Source of the DNA: Acanthamoeba sp. SK_2022b
Taxonomy: Eukaryota > Discosea > Longamoebia > Acanthamoebidae
DNA: 64,000 nucleotides
Direction: 5' to 3'
NCBI GenBank assembly: GCA_027943245.1
Contig: JANDJZ010000143.1
Location: 1-64,000 of the forward strand
Every line of letters begins with the position of its first letter. The stretch's first letter is position 1. Below are positions 17,924 through 27,355 of the stretch, piece after piece. The position numbers and the translations under genes are program-made. The notes under the pieces are model-generated. The model saw nothing but the letters and a program-made list of their open reading frames with translations. It searched no databases and had not been told where the DNA came from.

Positions 17924-18566
17924 ATTCCTAACTTAAAACCACGTCCTGTGGACGTGGTTATCGACTCGGTTTTGGCTCTGCCTGTAAAAACCTGCTCATG
18001 CCAAAATCCCTATCTGTTGTCCCCACAACTGATAAGGAAATTAAACATGAGCAGGTTTCAAAGAGCTTCCCACGTACTGTGGCATTGTCAATATCATATA
18101 GTCTGGACGCCTAAGTGCCGTTTCAGAATTCTCAAAGGCAATGTTGGGAAAGAAGTGTACCGACAGATATGGATACTCAGTGAGCAACTGAAGATCCAAA
18201 TTATTGAACTAAACGTTCAGTTAGATCATGTGCATCTTTTGGTGAAGATACCGCCGAAGTTGTCAGTATCAGAAGTGATGGGCCACTTGAAGGGTAGGAC
18301 AGCAATAAGGCTCTTCAGCAAATTTCCCTACTTACGTAAGCATAAACTATGGGGAAATCACTTCTGGGCAAAGGGATACTGTGTAGACACCGTAGGTGTG
18401 AATGCAGAAATGATCCGTAAATACGTCAAGTATCAAGAAAAGCATGAAGCGGATGATAAACAGCTATCGCTACATGAAGTGTGAAGAGAGGGCTCTATGA
18501 GTCCGAACTTAGAGCGCCCCTCTGGGGCGTAGTCAAAGCCGCCTTCTATGAAGGCGGATTTTTACT
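17919..18566 (+). mobile_element. IS200/IS605-family element, copy 1 (tnpA only)
   Basis: A 648-bp block is shared, apparently without mismatch by eye, with an inverted copy at 47602-48249. It has an imperfect subterminal hairpin at the left (AACCACGTCC and GGACGTGGTT) and one at the right (CCGCCTTC and GAAGGCGG), no terminal inverted repeats and no target duplication, as expected of the IS200 group that moves as single-stranded DNA. The outermost 5 T residues may belong to the target, so the true left edge may be a few bases in. Confidence 0.88.
18047..18484 (+). CDS. tnpA: IS200-type transposase TnpA (Y1 HUH family)
   Basis: A 145 aa Y1-transposase. The HUH metal motif is visible as DHVHLLVKIPP near residue 63, and the catalytic Tyr is expected in the C-terminal helix (NAEMIRKYVKYQE). 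The start at 18047 begins MSRFQRASHV, the usual IS200 N-terminus; the frame is open for 33 more codons upstream, but these cover the left-end hairpin. The start codon lies inside a 13-bp inverted repeat (17988-18000 with 18046-18058), which would sequester it in mRNA. Confidence 0.92.
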   Translation: MSRFQRASHVLWHCQYHIVWTPKCRFRILKGNVGKEVYRQIWILSEQLKIQIIELNVQLDHVHLLVKIPPKLSVSEVMGHLKGRTAIRLFSKFPYLRKHKLWGNHFWAKGYCVDTVGVNAEMIRKYVKYQEKHEADDKQLSLHEV

Positions 18567-18704
18567 TTTTGACGCCCGGCCAAACGTTAATGAAGCGTGT
18601 TGTTCCGGCGATAAAAAAGCAACGGTGAGGTTAATATCCTTATGAGTTTGCTGGTTTTAGCCGCGCAGACTGACGATTAAAGCGATAGTTTGCCTTTCGT
18701 TATT

Positions 18705-18723
18705 GAATATGATTGCTATTTGC
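18705..18723 (+). promoter_or_regulatory. Candidate Fur box upstream of tonB
   Basis: The sequence GAATATGATTGCTATTTGC matches 11 of 19 positions of the Fur consensus and closely resembles the iron-regulated promoter region of E. coli tonB. It lies about 40 bp before the tonB start. Confidence 0.65.
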
Positions 18724-18729
18724 ATTTAA

Positions 18730-19503
<774 letters not shown>

Positions 19504-19525
19504 GTTCGGTCACCACCCAAAAAGA

Positions 19526-19550
19526 AAGGGTCGCCTCGGCGACCCTTTTT
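19526..19550. terminator. Bidirectional terminator between tonB and yciA
   Basis: A stem of AAGGGTCGCC and GGCGACCCTT has T residues on both strands, fitting the convergent tonB and yciA genes. Confidence 0.88.
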
Positions 19551-19573
19551 GCATTTGCGGTACAGCCGCCGGC

Positions 19574-20002
19574 TTATTCTTCGAAGCCAACGCGGAAATT
19601 CATTTTGCCCTCAGGCAGCGCGCGCGAGTTGCCTTCCGCATCGACCGCCACATAGGTGAACACCGCTTCGGTCGCCCGGTAGCGCTGGCCGATCGGCGCG
19701 GAAGAGACTTTCTTGACCCACACTTCGATATTGATGGTGATCGAGCTGCGCCCGGTGCGGATGCAGTGCGCATAGCAGCAAACCACGTCGCCTACCGCCA
19801 CCGGTTTCAGGAAGGTCATGCCGTCCACGCGCACGGTCACCACGCGCCCTTCGGCGATCTCTTTTGCCTGGATGGCGCCGCCGATGTCCATTTGCGACAT
19901 CAGCCAGCCGCCGAAGATATCACCGTTGGCATTGGTATCGGCCGGCATGGCCAGCGTGCGCAGCACCAGCTCGCCGCTGGGTAAAGGTCGTTGTTGTGTC
20001 AT
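19574..20002 (-). CDS. yciA: Acyl-CoA thioester hydrolase YciA
   Basis: YciA hydrolyses a broad range of acyl-CoA thioesters in the cytoplasm. The 142 aa hot-dog-fold protein has the family signature LAMPADTNANGDIFGGWLMSQMD, which holds the catalytic Asn and Asp, and the conserved VTVRVDGMTFLKPV. It lies between tonB and yciB as in E. coli, probably cotranscribed with yciB. Confidence 0.95.
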   Translation of the reverse strand: MTQQRPLPSGELVLRTLAMPADTNANGDIFGGWLMSQMDIGGAIQAKEIAEGRVVTVRVDGMTFLKPVAVGDVVCCYAHCIRTGRSSITINIEVWVKKVSSAPIGQRYRATEAVFTYVAVDAEGNSRALPEGKMNFRVGFEE

Positions 20003-20078
20003 AGCAGTCTGCTTTTAAAAGGAGGGAATAACATCATACTGCCCGCGGCAAGCGCCGCAGGCATTAACAATTTTGTAA

Positions 20079-20618
20079 CTATTTTTTCTGTTCTTCCGGC
20101 ATGTGCCGGTAAATATAGATACCGCTGAGGAGGGTGAAGACCAGCGTCAGCACCGTCAGGCCAAAGACTTTGAAATTGACCCAGACGCTTTGCGGTAGCC
20201 AGAAGGCGACATAGATGTTTGCCAGGCCGCAGGCCAGGAAGAAGACCGCCCAGGCCAGGTTGAGGTTGCTCCACACTTTGTCCGGCAGCGTCAGCTCTTT
20301 GCCCAGCATGCGTTGAACCAGCGGTTTTTTGAGCACCCATTGGCTGATCAGCAGCGCCAGCGCGAACAGCGCGTAAATCACCGTGACCTTCCATTTGATG
20401 AACAAATCGTTGTGGAACACCAGCGTCAGGGTGCCGAACACCAGCACCATCAGGAAGGTGATCAGCGTCATCTTCTCGACCTTGCGGTATTTCACCCAGG
20501 TGAACACCAGCGCCAGCGCGGTGGCGACAATTAACGCGCCGGAAGCGACGTAAATGTCGTACAGCTTGTAAAAAGCGAAAAAGACAATTAGCGGGAGGAA
20601 ATCAAGAAACTGCTTCAT
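20079..20618 (-). CDS. yciB: Inner-membrane septation protein YciB (IspZ family)
   Basis: A 179 aa integral membrane protein with about five to six hydrophobic helices, starting [26 protein letters not shown]. YciB is linked to cell-envelope synthesis and septation in enterobacteria. In E. coli it is followed upstream by yciC in one operon; here a SulP transporter gene on the opposite strand separates the two genes, so they must be transcribed independently. Confidence 0.95.
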   Translation of the reverse strand: MKQFLDFLPLIVFFAFYKLYDIYVASGALIVATALALVFTWVKYRKVEKMTLITFLMVLVFGTLTLVFHNDLFIKWKVTVIYALFALALLISQWVLKKPLVQRMLGKELTLPDKVWSNLNLAWAVFFLACGLANIYVAFWLPQSVWVNFKVFGLTVLTLVFTLLSGIYIYRHMPEEQKK

Positions 20619-20839
20619 AAATCAATCCATCATCTGTTCATCGGCCGACTATACCGGATTCGGCGAGCTCTGTGTACCGCCGGGCGTTGCCGATTATCGG
20701 CGTTTGGCCGGCGGATTTCTGCCGCGAAAGCAGGAATTTGCATAAACTTACGCAAGAAAGCGCGGGCACATTGCCAGTGCGGGCCGCAGGCCGCATAGTA
20801 AGTGTCATAATAACCAGATAATTTACCGCGGAAAACAGC

Positions 20840-22543
20840 ATGCAGTGGAAATCTCTCCAGGCCTTGACGCCGGGTTTGACGCATTTATTGGGGTATCAAC
20901 GCAGCTGGCTCAAGCCGGATATTCGCGCCGGCCTTTCCGTCGCCGCCGTCGCCTTGCCGGTGGCCATCGCCTATGCCGAGCTGGCCGGGGTCAGCCCGGT
21001 GGTGGGGCTCTATTCCTGTATCTTGCCGATGGTGGCCTATGCGCTGTTCGGCTCGTCGCGCCAGCTGATCGTCGGGCCCGACGCCGCCACCTGTGCGGTG
21101 ATCGCCGCGGTGGTGACGCCGCTGGCGGCGGGTAATATGGAGCGCCATTGGCAGCTGACCATCATGATGACCGCGATGATGGGCGGCTGGTGCCTGCTGG
21201 CCAGCCGGTTCAAGCTGGGGGCGCTGGCGGATCTGCTGTCGCGGCCGATCCTCAGCGGGCTGCTGAACGGGGTAGCGATCACCATCATCGTCGATCAGAT
21301 CGGCAAGGTGTTGGGATTCACGGTGCGCCCGGCGCAGCTGATCGAGCGCATCTACGCGCTGCCCGGCAACCTGCTGCACAGCGACTGGTTGACGATGGCG
21401 GTGTCGTTGTTGACGCTGGTGACGCTGCTCGGATTTAAAAAATGGCGGCCTAACTGGCCGGCGCCGCTGTTTGCCATCGTGCTGGCGGCGTTCGTCACCT
21501 GGGCCGGCGGCCTGCAGCAGCATGGCGTGGTGACGGTGGGCGGTTTCAGCGGCGTGTTGCCGATCGTCCAGTGGCCGGACTTCCAGCCCGGCTTGCTGCG
21601 CGACATGGTGATCCCGGCGCTCAACCTGGCGGTGGTGAGTTTTGTCAGCATGATGCTCACCGCCCGCAGCTTTGCCGCCAAGAACGGTTATGAGGTGAAC
21701 GCCGACGCCGAGTTTCGTGCACTGGGGCTGGTGAATATCGTCTCCGCGCTGTCGCAAGGTTTCGCCATCAGCGGTGCGGACTCGCGCACCGCGGTGAATG
21801 ACGCCAACGGCGGCAAGAGCCAGCTGGTGTCGGTCATCGCCGCTGCGGTCATCGCCTTCGTCTTGCTGTTCCTGATGGCGCCGCTGCAGTTTATTCCGGT
21901 GGCAGGATTGGGCGTGGTGCTGATGTATGCGGCCTGGTCGCTGCTGGACATTCGCGGCATCTGGGTTTTGCGCCGCCGCAACGCGCAGGCGTTTCGCCTG
22001 GCGCTGTTTACCTTCCTCAGCGTGCTGCTGGTGGGGGTGATCAGCGGCATCGGGCTGGCGGTGTTGCTGGGGCTGATGCAGTTTCTGCGCACCGTCTTCC
22101 GGCCGACGGAGCAGCTGCTGGGCGTCAACGACGAAGGCATGATCCATTCCATGGGCAACAACAATGGGGTGAAGGCGGTACCTGGCGTCATGATGTATCG
22201 CTTCAATTCGCCGCTGACCTATTTCAACGTGGCGTACTTCAAACGCCGTATTCTCAATTTGGTCGACGGCACGCCGTTCCAGCCGCGCTGGGTGGTGGTG
22301 GATGCGGTAGCCAGTTTTACCCATGCCGATATCAGCGTGCTGGCGGCCATCGACGAGCTGAAACGCGACCTGTTACAGCGTAATGTTAAGCTGGTGCTGG
22401 CGGGACGACGCACCGAGCTGACGCGCTGGTTCCGTATCAACCGCTTAGGGCGCGACAAAGAGCTGATTTTGGTGCCGGACCTGTATCTGGCGCTGAAGCT
22501 GATTCAGAGTAAGGAGCAGGCGGAAGCCGCCACGGTGGGGTAA
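20840..22543 (+). CDS. SulP-family anion transporter with STAS domain
   Basis: A 567 aa inner-membrane transporter of the SLC26/SulP family, which carries sulfate, bicarbonate, dicarboxylates or other anions. About 12 hydrophobic helices span residues 25-420, including the signature PVAIAYAELAGVSPVVGLYSCILPM. A C-terminal STAS domain (about 440-555) contains VVVDAVASFTHADISVLAAIDEL, where a Ser, Thr or Asp is the usual phosphoacceptor. The substrate cannot be read off. It is inserted between yciB and yciC, genes that are adjacent in E. coli. Confidence 0.92.
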   Translation: MQWKSLQALTPGLTHLLGYQRSWLKPDIRAGLSVAAVALPVAIAYAELAGVSPVVGLYSCILPMVAYALFGSSRQLIVGPDAATCAVIAAVVTPLAAGNMERHWQLTIMMTAMMGGWCLLASRFKLGALADLLSRPILSGLLNGVAITIIVDQIGKVLGFTVRPAQLIERIYALPGNLLHSDWLTMAVSLLTLVTLLGFKKWRPNWPAPLFAIVLAAFVTWAGGLQQHGVVTVGGFSGVLPIVQWPDFQPGLLRDMVIPALNLAVVSFVSMMLTARSFAAKNGYEVNADAEFRALGLVNIVSALSQGFAISGADSRTAVNDANGGKSQLVSVIAAAVIAFVLLFLMAPLQFIPVAGLGVVLMYAAWSLLDIRGIWVLRRRNAQAFRLALFTFLSVLLVGVISGIGLAVLLGLMQFLRTVFRPTEQLLGVNDEGMIHSMGNNNGVKAVPGVMMYRFNSPLTYFNVAYFKRRILNLVDGTPFQPRWVVVDAVASFTHADISVLAAIDELKRDLLQRNVKLVLAGRRTELTRWFRINRLGRDKELILVPDLYLALKLIQSKEQAEAATVG

Positions 22544-22547
22544 ATAA

Positions 22548-22574
22548 AAAGGGGCGCGCCGAAGCGTGCCCCTT
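22548..22574 (-). terminator. yciC terminator
   Basis: A GC-rich imperfect hairpin built on AAGGGGC and GCCCCTT has a T run on the minus strand, placing it 20 bases downstream of yciC. On the plus strand it lacks T residues but may still slow transcription from the SulP gene. Confidence 0.75.
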
Positions 22575-22594
22575 GGGTTTTGGTTGCGTCGGCG

Positions 22595-23347
22595 TTAGCC
22601 GCGCAGCAGCATGTACAGGCGGAACAGGTAGATCAGCAGCAGGGCAGACACCAGGTTGCTCAACGCGGTCAACACCACGCTGGCGACGTTCGGCGTCAGC
22701 ACCGACAGATGGCTCACCAAAAACAGCACCAGCAGCTTGGCCGCCAGCCACAGCATCATCGCCGGCACGATCACGCGCGCATTGGCGAAGGCCAATTTGC
22801 TGCTCAGCTTGAGCGAAGCGAACACGCCTTTTTTATCGACGGAGGCGATCACCGGCGCCAGCGCGAAGGCGATCGCCATGAGCACACCCGGCACCACAAA
22901 CAGCGTCAGGCCGAGCTGGATCAGTAGGGTGCAGATAAACAGCAGCAGCAGCAGACGCGGCAGATCGGGCGCCGAGGCGCCGAGCGCGCGCAGGGCGCTG
23001 GTGCGTTCCCCTTGCGACACCAGACGGATCAGCGTCAGCATCCCGCCGACCAGCAGCACGTTGCCGACCAGCGCGGAGAAGGTGGCGGCCGCCGACACTT
23101 TCAGCAACACCATCTGCTGTTCCGGCGTCATCTGCTGGATCACTTCCTGAATGCCCATGCCGGTAGACGAAGCGAAATCGCTGGTGGTGGCAGCGAGCGT
23201 CGCCAGCTGTTCGGCATCGGGGCTGAAGGCCTGATTCAGCAGCACGGAGATAAACGCCGTCAACAGGGCCAGCATCAGGATGCTGGCCAGTTGGTTGCGT
23301 AAAAAGTTAAAACTGTCACGGTACAAAGCGTTGGCCGTGATAGGCAT
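22595..23347 (-). CDS. yciC: YciC family inner-membrane protein (UPF0259)
   Basis: A 250 aa membrane protein with about six hydrophobic helices, starting [23 protein letters not shown], the UPF0259 signature. Its role is unknown, although YciA, YciB and YciC are often grouped with envelope functions. It is convergent with the SulP gene and is no longer adjacent to yciB. Confidence 0.93.
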   Translation of the reverse strand: MPITANALYRDSFNFLRNQLASILMLALLTAFISVLLNQAFSPDAEQLATLAATTSDFASSTGMGIQEVIQQMTPEQQMVLLKVSAAATFSALVGNVLLVGGMLTLIRLVSQGERTSALRALGASAPDLPRLLLLLFICTLLIQLGLTLFVVPGVLMAIAFALAPVIASVDKKGVFASLKLSSKLAFANARVIVPAMMLWLAAKLLVLFLVSHLSVLTPNVASVVLTALSNLVSALLLIYLFRLYMLLRG

Positions 23348-23381
23348 GCAGACTCCTTGGCGTCGGGAAAACAGAGATAAA

Positions 23382-23822
23382 TCAGTGGGTGATTGTACCC
23401 TGTTCCACGCCGCTGTGGCACCCCGCGAATTGCACTACGCCTATTTCTTCAACGATCGTCGTCTCAGGCAGCGAGAGCGGCAGGGGCACCGGCAGGGGCG
23501 GCAGCCCGTAGCGTTCCCGGGCGCGATCGCAGGCTTCGTTGCGCAGGCCGTTTTCACCGGACTGATCGAACTCTCTGCACGGGCTGGGCCGATTGAGGTA
23601 GATCGAGCAGGACACGGCTTTGCCTATCTCGCCGTCCAGCGCGTTGCAGCGGGGGGACTTGCTGTTGGTCCCCTGCATGCAGCGCAGGAACGGGGTCAAA
23701 GGCTCCGTTAAGGAAAGAGGAACGGTGCCGCCGCCGTCTTCGGCTTCGGCCCAATAGAATGACACTCGAAAATAACCGCAGCATGCGCCGCAGCTGACAC
23801 AGGGATTAAGGATTTCGCTCAT
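23382..23822 (-). CDS. YkgJ-family cysteine-cluster protein
   Basis: A 146 aa cytoplasmic protein of the zinc- or iron-chelating CxxCxxCC family. The N-terminal cluster is [12 protein letters not shown] (residues 8-19), and further cysteines occur in [26 protein letters not shown] and GCHSG. This family is proposed to bind a metal or Fe-S cluster, but no reaction is assigned. The ATG at 23822 puts the Cys cluster at the N-terminus; an upstream ATG at 23867 is less likely. It precedes yciC on the same strand. Confidence 0.8.
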   Translation of the reverse strand: MSEILNPCVSCGACCGYFRVSFYWAEAEDGGGTVPLSLTEPLTPFLRCMQGTNSKSPRCNALDGEIGKAVSCSIYLNRPSPCREFDQSGENGLRNEACDRARERYGLPPLPVPLPLSLPETTIVEEIGVVQFAGCHSGVEQGTITH

Positions 23823-23948
23823 CTTGATTGCCCACCGACTCCTTACGGCACCAACCAAAACCAACACGGAAAATGAAATTACCTCAGCCGCATTTTTCTC
23901 CGCAACCGAAATTTGAACATGTAGATAATTTGCAACAAAATCGATTTT

Positions 23949-23962
23949 TTGATGCAGATCAA
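23949..23962. promoter_or_regulatory. Perfect FNR-type site upstream of ompW
   Basis: TTGATGCAGATCAA matches the FNR consensus TTGAT-N4-ATCAA at every position. It lies about 150 bp upstream of ompW, and E. coli ompW is known to be induced by FNR under low oxygen. Confidence 0.75.
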
Positions 23963-24028
23963 TCCTTGATTTATTAAGCGGTTAGGTAACCTTGTTTTTA
24001 GTGGGATTTTAAATTTTTACACATAAGA

Positions 24029-24049
24029 TGTGATCTCGATGGGATCACA
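24029..24049. promoter_or_regulatory. Palindrome in the ompW leader or promoter
   Basis: The inverted repeat TGTGATC and GATCACA is separated by 7 bases and ends 60 bp before the ompW start. The spacing does not fit a CRP site (which needs 6 bases between TGTGA and TCACA). It could be another operator or an RNA hairpin. Confidence 0.4.
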
Positions 24050-24108
24050 AATACCCGAAAGTAGGTATATTCCCCCTCGAGCGATTAACCACACAAATGG
24101 AATGGATA

Positions 24109-24741
24109 ATGAAAAAGACAACTCTGGTGGTATTGGCGACGATGATGGCGCCTATGTTGGCAAGTGCGCATCAGGCCGGTGATTTCCTGTTCCGCGCGGG
24201 CACCGCGACGGTGCGTCCAAATGCGGGTTCGGACAACGTATTGGGGTTGGGTTCGCTGGATGCGAAAAACAACACCCAGCTCGGTCTGACCTTCGGTTAC
24301 ATGGTGACGGACAACATCGGCGTTGAGTTGTTGGCCGCAACGCCATTCCGCCACAAGGTTACGCTGGGCGGCACCGATCTGGCGACCGTTCACCAATTGC
24401 CGCCTACGCTGATGGCGCAATACTACTTCGGCGACAAGCAGGACAAACTGCGGCCTTACCTGGGCGTCGGCGTTAACTACACCACCTTCTTCGACGAGAA
24501 GTTCAACGACTACGGCAAAAGCGCCGGGTTGAGCAACCTCGACCTGAAAGACTCCTGGGGTGTGGCGGCGCAGGCCGGCCTGGATTACAACCTGGATGAA
24601 CACTGGATGCTGAACATGTCGGTGTGGTGGATGAACATCGAAACCAAAACTCGCTTCAACGATGCGAATGGCGGGCACCACAGCTTCGATACGCGTCTGG
24701 ATCCGTGGGTGTTCATGTTCGGGGCGGGTTATCGCTTCTGA
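24109..24741 (+). CDS. ompW: Outer-membrane protein OmpW
   Basis: OmpW is an eight-stranded outer-membrane barrel that takes up small hydrophobic molecules and serves as a colicin S4 receptor in E. coli. The 210 aa precursor has a signal peptide (MKKTTLVVLATMMAPMLASA) followed by HQAGDFLFRAGTATVRPN, the family start, and ends with an aromatic C-terminal residue (GAGYRF), as expected of barrel proteins. The ATG at 24109 places the signal peptide correctly; an ATG at 24097 would add four residues. A consensus FNR site lies upstream. Confidence 0.95.
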   Translation: MKKTTLVVLATMMAPMLASAHQAGDFLFRAGTATVRPNAGSDNVLGLGSLDAKNNTQLGLTFGYMVTDNIGVELLAATPFRHKVTLGGTDLATVHQLPPTLMAQYYFGDKQDKLRPYLGVGVNYTTFFDEKFNDYGKSAGLSNLDLKDSWGVAAQAGLDYNLDEHWMLNMSVWWMNIETKTRFNDANGGHHSFDTRLDPWVFMFGAGYRF

Positions 24742-24754
24742 TGAAGGCCGCAAT

Positions 24755-24777
24755 CAGGGAGGCGTTGCGCCTCCCTG
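24755..24777. terminator. Hairpin between ompW and the BON lipoprotein gene
   Basis: A perfect 10-bp stem, CAGGGAGGCG and CGCCTCCCTG, with a 3-nt loop separates two convergent genes. Neither strand has a long T run, so it may be a weak terminator. Confidence 0.55.
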
Positions 24778-24785
24778 TGTCGGTA

Positions 24786-25100
24786 TTATTTAATCTGCAT
24801 TACGTTTTCAACCGATTTCACACCGGCCACGCCGCGTGTGACCTGCACCGCACGGTTGGCGTCGTCGCTGGACGTCACAAAGCCGCTCAGCTGCACGCGA
24901 CCTTTAAAGGTTTCCACGCTGATCTCGCGCGACTTGATGTTTTTATCCGCCAGCAACGCCGATTTCACTTTGGTGGTGACTACGGTGTCATCGATATAAC
25001 CGCCTGTTCCCTCAGATTTTGCCGTCGGCGCGCAAGCGCTCACCGCGACCGCCACAACGGCTGCCATGCACAAGGCTGAAAGGGTTTTAAACAGCTTCAT
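24786..25100 (-). CDS. BON-domain lipoprotein
   Basis: A 104 aa lipoprotein precursor. The signal ends in the lipobox VSAC (Cys near 23), and the mature part is one BON domain (about 37-104) with the conserved LSGFVTSSDDANRAV and GVKSVENVM. BON domains, as in OsmY and DolP, bind phospholipids or help maintain the periplasm and outer membrane. It is convergent with ompW and has no clear operon partner. Confidence 0.82.
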   Translation of the reverse strand: MKLFKTLSALCMAAVVAVAVSACAPTAKSEGTGGYIDDTVVTTKVKSALLADKNIKSREISVETFKGRVQLSGFVTSSDDANRAVQVTRGVAGVKSVENVMQIK

Positions 25101-25284
25101 AAATTACTCTCCATGCAATGTTATGGTTGAAATTCGCTACGGTTTTTCGCCGCAGCGAGCGCATTCCCCAAATCAAACGAAGAAATGCATAGCGAACAAA
25201 CTTCATTGTGAGACAAGACCTGAGTTTGTTCAAATTTTTGCTGTAAATAAATGGAATAAACTTTGAGGGGAAACAAGCTGTTAA

Positions 25285-25309
25285 AGCGAGCGCCGGCGGG
25301 GCGCTCGCT
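25285..25309 (-). terminator. trp operon terminator
   Basis: A perfect 10-bp GC-rich stem, AGCGAGCGCC and GGCGCTCGCT, with a 5-nt loop lies 8 bases after the trpA stop on the minus strand. Only a short T stretch follows, as in other trp operon ends. Confidence 0.75.
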
Positions 25310-25317
25310 GGAGAGGA

Positions 25318-26124
25318 TCACGCCCGGGTGGCGCGCTTCATACTGCTGGCGAAGGCCGCCAGCTTGGTCAGCATCTCCGCCGGGTTGGCATGGTGCTGTT
25401 CGATGATTTTGACGATTGCCGAGCCGGAGATCGCGCCGGCGGCCCCGGCCTGCAGCGCGGCCTTCACCTGCTCGGGTTCGGAGATGCCGAAGCCCTGCAG
25501 CGGCGGCGCGGCGTGATACTCGCGCAGCTTGTTCACCAGGTGATGCAGCGGCAGCTGAGCCCGGCTTTCGGTGCCGGTCACCCCGGCGCGCGACAGCAGA
25601 TAGGTGTAGCCGCGGCCGTGCGAGGCGATTTCACGCAGCAGATCGTCATCGGCGTTCGGTGGGCAGATGAAGATCGGTGCGATACCGTGGCGCGCGGCGG
25701 CGGCGCGGAACGGCGCAGACTCTTCAAACGGCACGTCGGCGACCAGCACCGAATCCACGCCCACTTCGGCGCAGCGCTGGTAAAACGCATCGATGCCTTT
25801 ATGGAACACCAGGTTGGCGTACATCAGCAGGCCGATGGGAATGGTCGGGTGCTTCTGGCGGATGGCCGCCAACATCTCGAAGCACTGGGTCGGCGTGACG
25901 CCGGCGGCGAAGGCGCGCAGCGTCGCGCTTTGGATGGTCGGGCCATCCGCCAGCGGATCGGAGAAGGGGATGCCCAGCTCCAGCGCGTCCGCGCCGGCTT
26001 CGATCAGGGTGTCGATAATCTGCAGCGACAGCGCCGGGTTAGGATCGCCCAGCGTCACGAACGGGACGAAGGCGCCTTCCTTGCTGCTTTCCAGACGCGT
26101 GAACAGTTGCTGATAACGTTCCAT
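25318..26124 (-). CDS. trpA: Tryptophan synthase alpha subunit
   Basis: TrpA cleaves indole-3-glycerol phosphate to indole and glyceraldehyde 3-phosphate and channels indole to TrpB. The 268 aa TIM-barrel protein shows the catalytic Glu in [14 protein letters not shown], with the catalytic Glu (near 49) in the segment ALELGIP. It is the last gene of the trp operon and overlaps trpB by one base (TGATG), so the two subunits are translationally coupled. Confidence 0.97.
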   Translation of the reverse strand: MERYQQLFTRLESSKEGAFVPFVTLGDPNPALSLQIIDTLIEAGADALELGIPFSDPLADGPTIQSATLRAFAAGVTPTQCFEMLAAIRQKHPTIPIGLLMYANLVFHKGIDAFYQRCAEVGVDSVLVADVPFEESAPFRAAAARHGIAPIFICPPNADDDLLREIASHGRGYTYLLSRAGVTGTESRAQLPLHHLVNKLREYHAAPPLQGFGISEPEQVKAALQAGAAGAISGSAIVKIIEQHHANPAEMLTKLAAFASSMKRATRA

Positions 26125-27314
26125 CAGATTTCTCCCCGTGCTTTCAAAATGTCGTGAACGGTAAATATGTCTTTGTCGCCGCGGCCGGACAGGTTGACCA
26201 CCAGGATCTGCTCTTTCTGCGGCGTTTCACGGATCATTTTCAGCGCGTGCGCCAAGGCATGTGAGGATTCCAGCGCCGGGATGATGCCTTCATGGCGCGA
26301 CAGTGCCTTGAACGCTTCCAGCGCTTCGTCGTCGGTGATCGACACGTATTCGGCGCGGCCGGTGCTGTTCAGGTAGGCATGCTGCGGCCCGACGGACGGG
26401 AAGTCCAGCCCGGCGGAAATCGAATAGGACTCTTCAATCTGGCCTTCGGCGGTCTGCATCATCGGCGCCTTCATGCCGAAGTAGATGCCGACGTGACCGT
26501 GCTTGAGCGGTGCGCCGTGCTGGCCGGTTTCGATGCCCAGACCGGCGGGTTCCACCCCGATCAGCCCAACGTCGGCGTCATCGATAAAGTCGGCGAACAT
26601 GCCGATGGCGTTGGAGCCGCCGCCGACGCAGGCGATAACCGCATCCGGCAGGCGGCCTTCGCGCTCCAACATCTGCGCTTTGGTTTCTTCGCCGATCATG
26701 CGCTGGAATTCACGCACGATGGTGGGGTACGGGTGCGGGCCGGCGGCGGTGCCGAGCATATAGTGCGCGGTTTCATAGCTGCCGGACCAGTCGCGCAGCG
26801 CTTCGTTGCAGGCGTCTTTCAGGGTGGCGGAGCCGCTGTGCACCGGGATCACTTCCGCGCCCATCAGCCGCATGCGGAACACGTTCGGCGACTGGCGCTC
26901 GACGTCTTTGGCGCCCATATAGATGCGGCACTTCAGGCCGAGCAGCGCGCAGGCCAGCGCCGACGCGACGCCGTGCTGGCCGGCGCCGGTTTCCGCGATG
27001 ATCTCGGTTTTGCCCATGCGCTTGGCCAGCAACGCCTGGCCCAGCACCTGGTTGGTCTTGTGCGCGCCGCCGTGCAGCAGGTCTTCACGCTTCAGATAAA
27101 GCTTGGTGTTGCTGCCGGCGGTGAGGTTCTTGCACAGCGTCAGCGCCGTCGGGCGGCCCGCGTAGTTCTTCAGCAGATCGATAAATTCTGCCTGAAATGC
27201 CGGATCGCGCTGGGCGCTGACAAAGGCTTCTTCCAGTTGTTTCAGGGCCGGCATCAGAATTTGCGGCACATACTGGCCACCAAATTCGCCGAAGTAGGGG
27301 TTAAGCAGCGTCAT
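26124..27314 (-). CDS. trpB: Tryptophan synthase beta subunit
   Basis: TrpB condenses indole and L-serine to L-tryptophan with pyridoxal phosphate. The 396 aa protein has the cofactor Lys in [14 protein letters not shown] (near residue 87), the phosphate-binding loop [10 protein letters not shown] and the start [20 protein letters not shown]. It lies between trpCF and trpA in the normal order, 41 bases after trpCF. Confidence 0.98.
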   Translation of the reverse strand: MTLLNPYFGEFGGQYVPQILMPALKQLEEAFVSAQRDPAFQAEFIDLLKNYAGRPTALTLCKNLTAGSNTKLYLKREDLLHGGAHKTNQVLGQALLAKRMGKTEIIAETGAGQHGVASALACALLGLKCRIYMGAKDVERQSPNVFRMRLMGAEVIPVHSGSATLKDACNEALRDWSGSYETAHYMLGTAAGPHPYPTIVREFQRMIGEETKAQMLEREGRLPDAVIACVGGGSNAIGMFADFIDDADVGLIGVEPAGLGIETGQHGAPLKHGHVGIYFGMKAPMMQTAEGQIEESYSISAGLDFPSVGPQHAYLNSTGRAEYVSITDDEALEAFKALSRHEGIIPALESSHALAHALKMIRETPQKEQILVVNLSGRGDKDIFTVHDILKARGEI

Positions 27315-27355
27315 GAGAGTTCCCGTTATTATCCGTTATTAATATAGAGCCGTAT

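Noticed and set aside
20885..22324. 479-codon open frame on the minus strand
   Set aside because: It is the mirror of the SulP transporter gene in high-GC DNA, rich in His, Arg and Gln with no recognisable fold. The plus-strand frame has clear family motifs.
24029..24049. CRP site before ompW
   Set aside because: TGTGA and TCACA are 11 bases apart here, whereas CRP needs 6.
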